Assembly: GCF_029761915.1 (NCBI RefSeq)
Contig: NZ_CP121695.1
Location: 6,725,501 to 6,789,500 of the forward strand
Length of the DNA stretch: 64,000 nt
Direction: 5' to 3'
Origin: Bradyrhizobium sp. CB1650
Lineage (GTDB): Bacteria > Pseudomonadota > Alphaproteobacteria > Rhizobiales > Xanthobacteraceae
Position numbers and translations under genes: made by a program. Positions 18,812 through 26,954 of the stretch are shown piece after piece (the stretch's first letter is position 1; each line of letters begins with the position of its first letter). Under the pieces are notes generated by a model. That model searched no databases and was not told the origin of the DNA. It worked only from the letters and a program-made list of their open reading frames with translations.

Positions 18812-19634
18812 GCTTCAGAATCATATCAGCAGCGACGTGTTGATGGGCCTCGCGCAGGCCGCCGCGGCGATCGCGCTGTGCGCGGCCGTCGTGGCGGTGT
18901 GCGGCTGGCAATCCGTGCATGTGGAGCGTGAGGCGGCTGTATCGATGGCGCGCGGCCTCGTGCAGATGGTTCTGGTCGGTGTGGTGCTGGCCGTGCTGCT
19001 GCACGGCAGCCTGCTGATCGGCTCCCTCATCCTGTTTGCGATGACGATCGCTGCTGCGGCCACGGCGATCAGGCGTCTCAAGGGAATGGCCGGTGCGTTT
19101 CCGCTCTGTTTCTGGTCGATTGCCGCGGGCTCAGGGATCATCATCACCGTGATGCTCGCGACTCGCAGTCTTCGCTCCGACATTTCAATGCTCGTTCCGG
19201 TAGGCAGCATGATCATCGCTAACGCCATGAATGCGTGTGCGCAGGCAATCGAGCGCTTCCGCGCCGAAATCCTCGCCCATGTCGGCCAGATCGAGGCAGG
19301 CCTGTCCCTGGGCGCCGAGCCCGCAGTCACCGTCGCGCCATATCTTCAGAGTGCTGTATATGCAAGCCTTCTGCCGCGGCTCGACATGATGAAATCCCTC
19401 GGACTGGTCTGGATCCCGGGCGTCATGGCCGGCATGGTGGTCTCGGGCGCCAGTCCGGTTTACGCGGGCGTCTATCAATTCATCATCGTTGCGATGATCT
19501 TGGCCGCCTCGGGCATTACAGGTCTGATCGCCACGGTACTTATGCGATCGCGAGCTTTCTCATCGGCAGCGCAGCTCACGCTTCGACCGGCGGAAGCGCC
19601 AGCGTCCAGCCCGCAGCCGGCGCGGGGGCGCTGA
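18801..19634 (+). CDS. fetB: FetB-like ABC transporter permease
   Basis: The protein has 277 residues from ATG 18801 and belongs to the UPF0014/YbbM/FetB permease family, with about seven membrane segments. The typical central stretch reads VPVGSMIIANAMNACAQAIERF, with LPGVMAGMV-like sequence near the C-terminus (WIPGVMAGMVVSGASPVYAGVYQF). It overlaps fetA by 11 bases and would form the membrane part of that transporter. A second, more divergent fetB-like gene in this window (46859-47679) is broken. The C-terminal tail is Ala/Pro-rich and unconserved. Confidence 0.8.
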   Translation: MLAELQNHISSDVLMGLAQAAAAIALCAAVVAVCGWQSVHVEREAAVSMARGLVQMVLVGVVLAVLLHGSLLIGSLILFAMTIAAAATAIRRLKGMAGAFPLCFWSIAAGSGIIITVMLATRSLRSDISMLVPVGSMIIANAMNACAQAIERFRAEILAHVGQIEAGLSLGAEPAVTVAPYLQSAVYASLLPRLDMMKSLGLVWIPGVMAGMVVSGASPVYAGVYQFIIVAMILAASGITGLIATVLMRSRAFSSAAQLTLRPAEAPASSPQPARGR

Positions 19635-19860
19635 AAATGGATTTTCACCCCCTCGATATCATGCTCGCCTGATTGCGAAGTTCCGGTCGCAGATCCAGCA
19701 GGTCGTCGTCGCTCGCATCGTATTCATCACATCTCGTGATCGGATCGACCTGAAGATTGCATTGGTGCGCCACCGTGGCGCTCCTACCTCATGAGCAGGA
19801 AGACGGACTTGTCGGGCGATGTTCGATCGGTTCGTCGGCATGCAGATTGAGGACAAACGA

Positions 19861-20643
19861 ATGACGATCGATAGTTCACGGCGCACCGCCCTTGTCAGCC
19901 TGGGCGCGTTGGCGCTCGGCACCGCCGCACTTGCCACCGGTCCCTCGCGCGCCGCCATAACCGAGCAGATCATCCCGCCCGGCGCTCGGGAGCTCACCGA
20001 ATTGATGGAACGGCTGCGCCGCGCGCCGCGGCGGCGCGATTTCAAGACGGTGCCGATGATTCTGGAGCAGCCTGATTTCTGGGACAGCGAAGCGATCAAG
20101 GAGATCATCGCCTATCGCGGCACGCGCAAGCAGGTGTGGGACAACACGAATCTCGGGGGCCCCTGGCTCAACCTGATGCGCAATTCGATCAATGCGCAGA
20201 TATTCTCCTTCGGTCACAAGGACTTTCTGGCGGTCTCCGCCACGCACGGCACGGCGCACCTCGCGTTGTTCGATCAGCCGATGTGGGAGAAGTACGAACT
20301 CGCAGCGCTCGCCAGCGCCGGCTTCAAGACCAACACGCTGGCGGCGCCGAAGCCGGCCCCGAGCGCCTTCGCGCAGAGCGAGGATCCCAAGAGCGTGTTC
20401 GGACCGGTCGGCGACACCATCCCCGCGCTGCAGGAGCGCGGCGCGGTCTTTCTGGCTTGCCACAACGCGATCTGGGAAGTGACGGCGAAGCTGATCGCTT
20501 CCGGCAAGAATCCGGATCACGCCTCGCACGAGGCGGTGGCGGCCGAGCTTACCAATCATCTCATCGATAGCATCGTGCTGACCCCCGGAATAGTTGCGAC
20601 GATTCCGGAGCTGCAGCAGGCCGGCTTTCACTACGCCGCTTGA
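19861..20643 (+). CDS. Tat-exported protein with DsrE-like features
   Basis: The protein has 260 residues from ATG 19861 (GAGGA upstream). It begins with a twin-arginine signal (MTIDSSRRTALVSLGALALG), so it is exported folded. The mature part contains FGHKDFLAVSATHGTAHLALFD and LQERGAVFLACHNAIWEVTAKL. The second segment, with a single Cys, resembles the DsrE/DsrF sulfur-relay fold; this is a tentative reading. It opens a three-gene operon with a solute-binding protein (nine bases on) and the DoxDA-like quinone reductase subunit. A role in periplasmic sulfur handling is inferred from these neighbours. Confidence 0.7.
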   Translation: MTIDSSRRTALVSLGALALGTAALATGPSRAAITEQIIPPGARELTELMERLRRAPRRRDFKTVPMILEQPDFWDSEAIKEIIAYRGTRKQVWDNTNLGGPWLNLMRNSINAQIFSFGHKDFLAVSATHGTAHLALFDQPMWEKYELAALASAGFKTNTLAAPKPAPSAFAQSEDPKSVFGPVGDTIPALQERGAVFLACHNAIWEVTAKLIASGKNPDHASHEAVAAELTNHLIDSIVLTPGIVATIPELQQAGFHYAA

Positions 20644-20652
20644 GCTAATCAA

Positions 20653-21627
20653 ATGCGTAAAGCAGCACTCGCCACCGCACTTGCCATCGCCCTGCTCCTG
20701 CCGCTCACCGCGCAGGCCGCGGAGCGGGTCCAGCCCGACTCCATCTTTCCGCCCTGGCAACACGGGGAGAACAACGACGCTACGCAGCGCGGGCTCGCGT
20801 TTACGGTTCCGGAAGTAGATGATCTCGCTGATTTCCATGGCGACGTATCCGACCCGAAGCTCGTGCTGTACGTCGGCGGCAACTACTTCTTCGCAATGGC
20901 ACCGCTGATCGCAGCGTTTGAGCGCGAGCATCCCGAGTTCAAAGGCAGGATCTATTGGGAAACCCTTCCGCCCGGCCTCCTTGAAAAGCAGATCGAGGCC
21001 GGCGGGACCGTCACCTCGGGCAACATGACCTGGACGGCGAAGCCGGACGCTTACCTTGCGGGGCTCAAGAAGGTTCAGAGCCTCGTCGACCGGGGGCTGT
21101 TGACAGGTCCGGCCGTTCCTTATGTGACCAATTCCCTCACGATCATGGTGCCGGCGCACAATCCGGGCCACGTCAAAAATCTTTCCGATTTGGGGCGGCC
21201 TGACCTTCATGTCGCAATGCCCAATCCCGAATTCGAGGGTATCGCTCGGCAGATCGAGGGCTCGCTGAAGAAGGTGGGTGGCGAAGCCTTGGCGACGGCC
21301 GTCTACAAGACGAAGGTCGCCGACCGAAGCACAATTCTGACCCAGATCCATCATCGGCAGACGCCGCTCTTCCTGATGAAGGGACGCGCGCAGGCGGGGG
21401 TGACCTGGCAGTCGGAAGCGACCTTCCAGGAGCAAATCGGCAACCCGGTTACCCATGTCGACATCCCCCCAGCGCAGAACGCGATGGCGATTTACGCCGG
21501 CGCCGAAGTGAGGAGCGCGCCGCATCCGGAAGCGGCGCGGCTGTGGCTCTCATTCATCCGCTCGCCGACGGCGCTCTCGATTTTCGAACGTTACGGATTC
21601 AAGCCGTTCACGAAAGCGGCCGGCTGA
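20653..21627 (+). CDS. extracellular solute-binding protein, molybdate/sulfate type
   Basis: The 324-residue protein has a Sec signal (MRKAALATALAIALLLPLTAQAA). The mature part has the two-domain periplasmic-binding fold of the ModA-like group: KLVLYVGGNYFFAMAPLIAAFE, ETLPPGLLEKQIEAGG, VPYVTNSLTIMVPAHNPG and a C-terminal GAEVRSAPHPEAARLWLSFIRS. No permease or ATPase gene accompanies it; it sits between the Tat protein and the DoxDA-like gene. It may deliver a sulfur oxyanion to the quinone reductase or to a transporter encoded elsewhere. The ligand is not determined. Confidence 0.8.
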   Translation: MRKAALATALAIALLLPLTAQAAERVQPDSIFPPWQHGENNDATQRGLAFTVPEVDDLADFHGDVSDPKLVLYVGGNYFFAMAPLIAAFEREHPEFKGRIYWETLPPGLLEKQIEAGGTVTSGNMTWTAKPDAYLAGLKKVQSLVDRGLLTGPAVPYVTNSLTIMVPAHNPGHVKNLSDLGRPDLHVAMPNPEFEGIARQIEGSLKKVGGEALATAVYKTKVADRSTILTQIHHRQTPLFLMKGRAQAGVTWQSEATFQEQIGNPVTHVDIPPAQNAMAIYAGAEVRSAPHPEAARLWLSFIRSPTALSIFERYGFKPFTKAAG

Positions 21628-21648
21628 CCGATCGAGGAGAGGGTACTC

Positions 21649-22776
21649 ATGACCACGCTGTCCTTCACAACCACCCCCCATGTCGAGCAATCGTTCGACA
21701 GATCCGTTGGCCTGACGGAGGCGCGGCGTGCATGGCGCACCGCGGCGCTTGCCATGCTGTCGGTCCGCATCATTCAGGGCTTCATCTATTGGGGCGGCGG
21801 ATCCCGGCGCTTCATTTATGCGCCCGCAAAGCTGAACCCGGACGCGCCGACCTGGATGGCGAACAAATTTCAGACCGCAATGCCTGGCGCGCTGTTCGGC
21901 ACCGATCACCTGATCAGCTTCATGCTGCATCACTTTTGGCTGCTCTATGCCGGGGTGATCCTGTTCAGCGCCGCCGAACTCTTCGTCGGCGCGATGCTGA
22001 TGGCAGGCGCCCTAACCCGCGCCGCCGCCTTGGTGTCGATGGGATTTTCCGTGCTGCTGATGGCGATGTTCGGCTGGCAGGGCGCGACCTGCATCGACGA
22101 ATGGACCATGGCGGCCTGCAATCTCGCGATGGGCGCGACCCTGCTGCTCGGCGGCAGCGGCGCCTACGCGATCGACAACGTCCTGATGCGGCGCAATCCC
22201 GCGCTCGCCGGGAAACGATGGTTTCGCTGGATGGCTGGAAGCCTGCCGCTCCCGCTCAAGGACGTTTCATTCCGCAAGCTTGCGCTCACGGTGCTCGCCT
22301 TCGTCCTCGTGTTCGATATCGGTACCTACAGCTACTATCGCGGCTCGGTGGTGACGCCGTTCCACGGCGGGCCGGTCAGCCCGACCAGACATCATCTCGC
22401 CCTCAGCGAAGCCAGACTGCTACCTGACGGTTCTGTTCGCTTTCATGTCTATCTCGATGCCGGCACCCCCGAAGCACCCGTGCATGTCGTCGCAGCCGAT
22501 CTGCTCGACGCGAGCAACCAGCCCGTTGCGCATTACGACACCGCCGCTCTTTCGGCCTTGCCAAACACCGCGTTCGCGAACGATTACGCCTACAACAAGT
22601 TCGCGGCCGGCCCCTACGGGATCCGGGCATCGATAGGAGCTGCCGCTACGCTGACACTGCCTGCGCCTGCCTCTGACGCCGCTCTCGAGGCGAGATCGCT
22701 CCGGCTCACGGATGTGGATGGCCGAACCTTCTCGGCATTGCTGAGAAGCAAAAGGCTAGGCCCAAGGCTTGGCTGA
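21649..22776 (+). CDS. thiosulfate:quinone oxidoreductase, DoxD-DoxA fusion
   Basis: The 375-residue membrane protein has an N-terminal DoxD-like part (about residues 25-190) with several membrane segments and the family motifs GFIYWGGGSRRFIYAPAKL, NKFQTAMPGALFG and GWQGATCIDEWTMAA. A further membrane segment (about 222-242) leads into a periplasmic DoxA-like domain (about 245-365). In Acidianus, DoxD and DoxA are the two subunits of thiosulfate:quinone oxidoreductase, which oxidises thiosulfate to tetrathionate and reduces quinone; bacterial fusions are common. GGAG lies upstream. It is the last gene of the operon and converges on a porin gene. Confidence 0.8.
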   Translation: MTTLSFTTTPHVEQSFDRSVGLTEARRAWRTAALAMLSVRIIQGFIYWGGGSRRFIYAPAKLNPDAPTWMANKFQTAMPGALFGTDHLISFMLHHFWLLYAGVILFSAAELFVGAMLMAGALTRAAALVSMGFSVLLMAMFGWQGATCIDEWTMAACNLAMGATLLLGGSGAYAIDNVLMRRNPALAGKRWFRWMAGSLPLPLKDVSFRKLALTVLAFVLVFDIGTYSYYRGSVVTPFHGGPVSPTRHHLALSEARLLPDGSVRFHVYLDAGTPEAPVHVVAADLLDASNQPVAHYDTAALSALPNTAFANDYAYNKFAAGPYGIRASIGAAATLTLPAPASDAALEARSLRLTDVDGRTFSALLRSKRLGPRLG

Positions 22777-22843
22777 ACGCCGGACAGTGGGGGCGGACCA
22801 GCGACAGCGTAATCCGCTGTAGCAACGCGATGCGCCGCTATCT

Positions 22844-24316
22844 TCAGAACCGGAAGCGTAACCCGACCGTCGGAGCGACCGAGGCACGGTTGAGGAAGCC
22901 GTTCGCGAGGCCCCCACTGACCTGTGACCACATCACGCCGGCGTAAGCGTCGAATTTCTTCGCAAACTGCCAATCGACTGCGACCGAGGCAGCGTTCAGC
23001 GTGCCATGGCAGTTCGCAAACGCCGCGGGGTTGGGGCAGTTGACGGGCGCACCAAAGGCCGGCTGGTCGTTGTAATAGTAGGCGCCCATCACGTGGAGAT
23101 CGTCGGTGACGGCGTATTTCACGCCGGTCCAGACCACATGGAACAGCTTGTCGCCGGCGCTGAACGCGGTGTTGTTGATGTTGGTGTTGTTGACGGCCGC
23201 GCAGCCGGCGCAGACGAAGTCTCCGCCGATGTCGATGAAGCCGGTTCCGGGGGCGAAGGGATCGCTGGGCGGCGCATAGCGGATGAATTCGTATCCGCCG
23301 AACAACTGCCAGGGCCCGCGCGTGTATTTGCCGACCAGCATCACGGCCGAGTTGTCGGAGAGCGTGGCGGTGAGAACCTGCGGCAGCACCGCCGGCAGCG
23401 TGTTGCCGGCGAGCCCGATCGCCACGGCGTTCTGCGCGTAGCTGCCGATCGCGTCGAGCGAAAGCTTGCCTCCGGCGAGGTTGATGTCGCCGCCGACCTG
23501 GAGCTGGTAGGTGCCGGTCGCGGCATTGTTCAGTTCGTAGCCACCGAATTGCCAGAGTGCTGCCACCCTGAACTGGTCGATGTCGACACGGTACTTCAGC
23601 GCCGTGCTGTGCCGGCAGGTCTCGGTGTTGCCCGCGCCACAGGTCAGTCCCTGCCAGCCGAGCGGCGAAAAGGCGTATGAAGCACCCATCGGGTCATAGG
23701 CAAAGACTGCGTCCAGCGTGAGCGCGTTTTGCCGGAAGAGAGTCAACGTGCCAAAGGGAGAACTGACGCCAGCATAGCCCACGGAATTATAGAATTGTCC
23801 GGCCCGGCTGGAGTCGGCGTAGGAGTCCTGGCTGGTCAGCGGTATGCCGGCGTTCTGTGCCGCCGAGTGCGGCCCGTTCGGAAAGCGCAGCGAATAGGGA
23901 TCGAACCCGGCCTGCAGATCGAAAATGAAATCCCATCCGGGCGCGATCGGCTCCTTGCCCTTGATGCCGATGTTCGACTGGCTGAGGCCGTTCGGCCCGA
24001 GATCCCAGCGCGCGCGGTTGCTGTACCTCTGGACGAGATAGTCCACGCCCGGGGCGGATGTCCCGCTGAACGGCGCGCCATGGCTGCGCCAACTCATGCC
24101 GGTGTCGACGATGCCGTACACGGTGATACCGCTCGAAGTCAGCGCGCAGCTCGTCAGGAAGAAATCCTCGATGCTCCCGCACGCCGCCGGCTGCGAGGAC
24201 ACCGTCGCGGGCGCGGCGGATCCGGTCTTTGTCACCATGGCTTCGTCGGCCAATGCTTCCACCGCGCACCCTGCGGCGGCAAGAATCGTCGCTGCGGCCA
24301 TAGTGAGTGTTTTCAT
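22844..24316 (-). CDS. outer-membrane porin
   Basis: The protein has 490 residues from ATG 24316, which follows GGAGGA closely; the open frame extends nine codons further. A Sec signal (MKTLTMAAATILAAAGCAVEALA) is followed by a Gram-negative porin beginning SSGITVYGIVDTGMSWRSHG, with alternating beta strands, PEFG-like loop sequence and the terminal Phe signature TVGLRFRF needed for outer-membrane assembly. Several Cys pairs occur (CGAGNTETC, CAGC, CPNPAAFANC), unusual for general porins. It is convergent with the thiosulfate oxidoreductase operon and could admit its anions; this is inference. Confidence 0.9.
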   Translation of the reverse strand: MKTLTMAAATILAAAGCAVEALADEAMVTKTGSAAPATVSSQPAACGSIEDFFLTSCALTSSGITVYGIVDTGMSWRSHGAPFSGTSAPGVDYLVQRYSNRARWDLGPNGLSQSNIGIKGKEPIAPGWDFIFDLQAGFDPYSLRFPNGPHSAAQNAGIPLTSQDSYADSSRAGQFYNSVGYAGVSSPFGTLTLFRQNALTLDAVFAYDPMGASYAFSPLGWQGLTCGAGNTETCRHSTALKYRVDIDQFRVAALWQFGGYELNNAATGTYQLQVGGDINLAGGKLSLDAIGSYAQNAVAIGLAGNTLPAVLPQVLTATLSDNSAVMLVGKYTRGPWQLFGGYEFIRYAPPSDPFAPGTGFIDIGGDFVCAGCAAVNNTNINNTAFSAGDKLFHVVWTGVKYAVTDDLHVMGAYYYNDQPAFGAPVNCPNPAAFANCHGTLNAASVAVDWQFAKKFDAYAGVMWSQVSGGLANGFLNRASVAPTVGLRFRF

Positions 24317-24746
24317 GGCTCCTCCGACCACGTCGATATGCACGGTCGCGTGCTGTGCCAGGCTTGCCCGCCCAACTCTGAATTTGGATCACGACAGGAT
24401 CGAGGCAACGCTACCGCGCCGATCGTTCCCGGTAAATTGCAGGCGGGCAACACCAATCGGCGACCTCCAAACGTCCATTTGGTTACGTTGTCCCTCCTGC
24501 CCCGCGATCCAGCCTTCAGATGGCTATGCGCTCCGTGTGCCTCGCCGATCATAAACGTTCGCGCGCCGTGTCAGACGCAGATTTCGTCCGGCGTTGCATC
24601 GCCACCCAAGAATCGTGCCCCGATAAACTCAAGTCTGAGGCGTCCGCACCCAGTGAGCTCGTCCGCTCCGCGAAACCGGCATTGCCCAAGTATGATGTCC
24701 AAAGACCGTCTCGTCGACTAAGTGCCAATAGGCTTCGATGACCTGC
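24317..24746. other. 430-base intergenic region upstream of the porin
   Basis: The segment next to 24316 must hold the porin promoter and 5' leader. A plus-strand frame of about 73 codons (24520-24741) has no ribosome site and no family resemblance. No hairpin or repeat stood out. Confidence 0.4.
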
Positions 24747-25353
24747 TTATCTTCGGCCGGTCGCCCCACTCGTAGCCTGCATTTCAGGCCCGAACCCCGA
24801 CAGCGTGGCGGTGAGACTGACCATCATGTAGTGGAAGAGGATGGGATCGGCCGCAGGAAGAAGACCTTGCTTTTGCGCCGCAACGATCTGGGGGATCAGC
24901 CTTCCCAGAAGCGGCGCCAAAACGTTCTCCGCGACCCATCTCAGTCGCGGATTACTGGTCAGCGTTTCCTGGCGCATGAAGCGGTGAAACTCGGGAAGGC
25001 GACGGAGTCACGGTAAAGTGTGGCGTACTCTTCCCGCAACCGGACGAGCGGCAGCAGGTCGGAGGTCTCCGGCGCCGAATATCCCACCCTGCCCTCATCT
25101 GCGCGAAGGCCTGCTCGGCTGCCGCACGCCAGAGGATATCCTTACTGCGATAGTGGTATGTGATGAGCGGATGCTGCAGGTCAAGCCGATCGGCGATCGC
25201 CCGGATGCTTGCTCTTTCGAATCCGCGCTCTGCGAACTCCGCGATGGCGGCGTTCAGAATCGAAGCTCGCGTCTCCAGCGAACGCTGCTGTTCTGCCCTC
25301 TGGCGCGGACGCGCCAATGCGAAGCCACTTCCTTCATGACCTCGATGGGACAT
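24747..25353 (-). pseudogene. TetR/AcrR-family regulator, frameshifted
   Basis: Read from the right, the N-terminal DNA-binding part is intact ([41 protein letters not shown]). After AQMRAGWDI the frame is lost. Shifting by one base near 25073 restores PETSDLLPLVRLREEYATLYRDSVAF, and a second shift near 24990 restores RFMRQETLTSNPRLRWVAENVLAPL up to a stop at 24747. Two single-base changes therefore split one TetR gene into three frames. The N-terminus abuts a fragment of an acyl-CoA synthetase, so the native start may be lost. Either decay or sequence error is possible. Confidence 0.75.
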
Positions 25354-25640
25354 GGAGCGCCCGCCATGATGCCGCGCCGAAGCGAGCCCAGATCGAAGCG
25401 CCCGAATTCAGGGTGGTGCAATTGGGCGATGAACATAGTGGGCACCCTTCTCTCCGGCTTCGCCGCACGGGACGACCCGCCCCTGGCGATCGACGATCTT
25501 GACCTCGAGGTGCGGCTGGGTCCCGCCGACCGTCGAGACACGCAGCTCGAGCGGATCGTCACGGCCGCCCTGGAAGCTGACGGGGCTCGTCTCGATCACC
25601 CCATAGGCGATCGTGATTTCGCGAGGGCGAAAAGTCGATA
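25323..25640 (-). pseudogene. rearranged remnant of an acyl-CoA synthetase (AMP-binding) gene
   Basis: Two pieces of an adenylate-forming enzyme lie on the minus strand in the wrong order. The first, from 25622, reads [20 protein letters not shown] and continues to [10 protein letters not shown], a segment that normally follows the second. The second, from about 25440, reads [20 protein letters not shown] and continues to [16 protein letters not shown], and is in another frame. The junction lies at GEAGE/VPTMF. No catalytic core is complete. It ends directly at the TetR remnant. A deletion between tandem copies or several rearrangements could explain the order. Confidence 0.7.
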
Positions 25641-25868
25641 GCTCTATTAGTCTAGAGCGTGCTCCGTCCTGACCAGCGCCCCGCTGCGCGAAACCTGCCG
25701 CCCGTTGGTCTTATTGCATCTTTTCTTCGAAGAGCTGTGCGCGATGCGGCGTCTGGTCGGAACCGGTGGAAAAATGCGGCACCCTGCGATTGCGAATCCC
25801 TACCCTGTGTTAGTTGCCGGAACGTGGGACGGGCTGGAAGGATTCGTCTCGGCGCTGGAGTGATCTCG

Positions 25869-26138
25869 ATGTTGATGATGAAGGAGCGGCGGCCGGCCAT
25901 CCGCACCCTCGAGGGGTGGGCGAGAAGAGTGCTGCTGGACGCTGGCGCCATCCTCGAATGCGAGAAGCACGGCTGGATGAAGGACCGCGGCGATCCGCAC
26001 GCGCGCGAACGCGCCCTGGTCGTGGCCCGCGAGGCCCCGCCGCCCGGCGTCTCTCCGGAAGCAGCGGCGGTGGCGATAGTGGAGATGCTCGAGTCGGTCG
26101 GCGACACCTGCCCGGAGTGCCCGCCCGAGGCCGGCTAA
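25869..26138 (+). CDS. small conserved hypothetical protein
   Basis: The protein has 89 residues from ATG 25869, with GGAG eight bases upstream; the frame is open from 25659 but the earlier part looks unconserved. The sequence is acidic and soluble: RRPAIRTLEGWARRVLLDAG, then AILECEKHGWMKDRGDPHARERAL, and a C-terminal EMLESVGDTCPECPPEAG with a CPEC pair. The first Cys in LECEKHGW and the last two could hold a metal ion. I recognise the general pattern as common in rhizobia but know no function. It stands alone. Confidence 0.7.
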   Translation: MLMMKERRPAIRTLEGWARRVLLDAGAILECEKHGWMKDRGDPHARERALVVAREAPPPGVSPEAAAVAIVEMLESVGDTCPECPPEAG

Positions 26139-26593
26139 GCCGCATCGCTGCTATCGAACGATGAGCGCGCACGTGCGATTTCGTGCCAGGCCTGCGCGAC
26201 GCGGATCAGCCGTTGCCCCTTCAGGCCATCGACTGCGAGGGCCCGCATCGCCATCGCACCAAAATGCATCCTGTAGTCGTGCACGGCCTGCAAAGGCTCA
26301 TGGACGAGCTCGAGGCTAATGATCGGTCTTTGGATACTCGCTGACAGCCTCCACTAGGGGGCATCGAACCTGGCGTCCAAGTCGGGCATTGCGAGTCCGT
26401 TATAGGTAGTCTCGCTCCACGAGCGGTCCTTCGATCTGATCCATGCGAAGAGATGAATGCTACGCCGTTTCCGACCGCCCTTACCTGCAATCTACTCCCA
26501 ACCTCAGCGAAAATCCTCGAGTGAGGAGCGGTCAATGAAAAAGATGGTACATCATCCAACACAATTTCAGTACTCGGCCTCAGATCATGCTTC
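26139..26593. other. 455-base region with a possible small minus-strand remnant
   Basis: On the minus strand, a frame from about 26340 down to a TAG at about 26137 reads SLELVHEPLQAVHDYRMHFG and ends ARSSFDSSDAA. It looks protein-like but has no good start codon; only MHFGAMAMRALAVDG could begin it. It may be the end of a decayed gene. Nothing else was recognised. Confidence 0.35.
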
Positions 26594-26851
26594 TCAGTCC
26601 TTGAGTGCCACTCCCTCTCCGTGAGCCTTGCTACGATATAGAAAAATGACGCCGTGTTTCTCCAAGGCGTCGCGCATCTTGCGATAAGTCGCGATCTTTA
26701 GAGGATTGATGGGGATTTCGGTGTCAGCCTCAAGTCGTGACACCGTGCGACGATCAACGCCAATCGCACGTGCGAGGTCCAGTTGCTCCATTCCAACCAG
26801 CGCGCGAGCGGCCCTGATCATGCGCCCCGTAGGCAATTTGTCGACGGCCAC
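26594..26851 (-). CDS. XRE-family helix-turn-helix regulator next to the nuclease operon
   Basis: The helix-turn-helix core reads GRMIRAARALVGMEQLDLARAIGVDRRTVSRLEAD, with a short C-terminus that includes MRDALEKHGVIFLY. This layout is shared with the XRE protein at the other end of the locus. The frame is open to 26986 and could start at ATG 26950 or 26932 inside the promoter palindrome. GTG 26851, preceded by GGAGCTC, was preferred and gives 85 residues; ATG 26821 is also possible. The gene diverges from the GIY-YIG gene, so it probably represses that operon and itself through the palindrome. Confidence 0.8.
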   Translation of the reverse strand: MAVDKLPTGRMIRAARALVGMEQLDLARAIGVDRRTVSRLEADTEIPINPLKIATYRKMRDALEKHGVIFLYRSKAHGEGVALKD

Positions 26852-26928
26852 GGCGAGCTCCGAATCGGTTCCGATTAACCATACACCGGAGAGCAGCGGG
26901 CGCGACAGTAGCGGCCTTGCGTAGTGCG

Positions 26929-26954
26929 ACATATGGGATATATATCCCATATGT
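26929..26954. promoter_or_regulatory. perfect 26-bp palindromic operator
   Basis: The half site is ACATATGGGATAT followed immediately by its exact complement. It is centred at 26941/26942 between the XRE regulator and the GIY-YIG nuclease gene and is much richer in A/T than its surroundings. Several possible start codons of both genes fall within it, and both strands encode the same HMGYISHM peptide. Position and symmetry indicate an XRE repressor site. Confidence 0.75.

Noticed and set aside
19876..21525. Minus-strand open frame of 549 codons opposite the Tat and solute-binding genes
   Set aside because: The opposite strand holds two well-supported exported proteins; this frame has shadow-type composition.
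24520..24741. Plus-strand frame of 73 codons upstream of the porin
   Set aside because: No ribosome site and no resemblance to a known small protein; probably non-coding.
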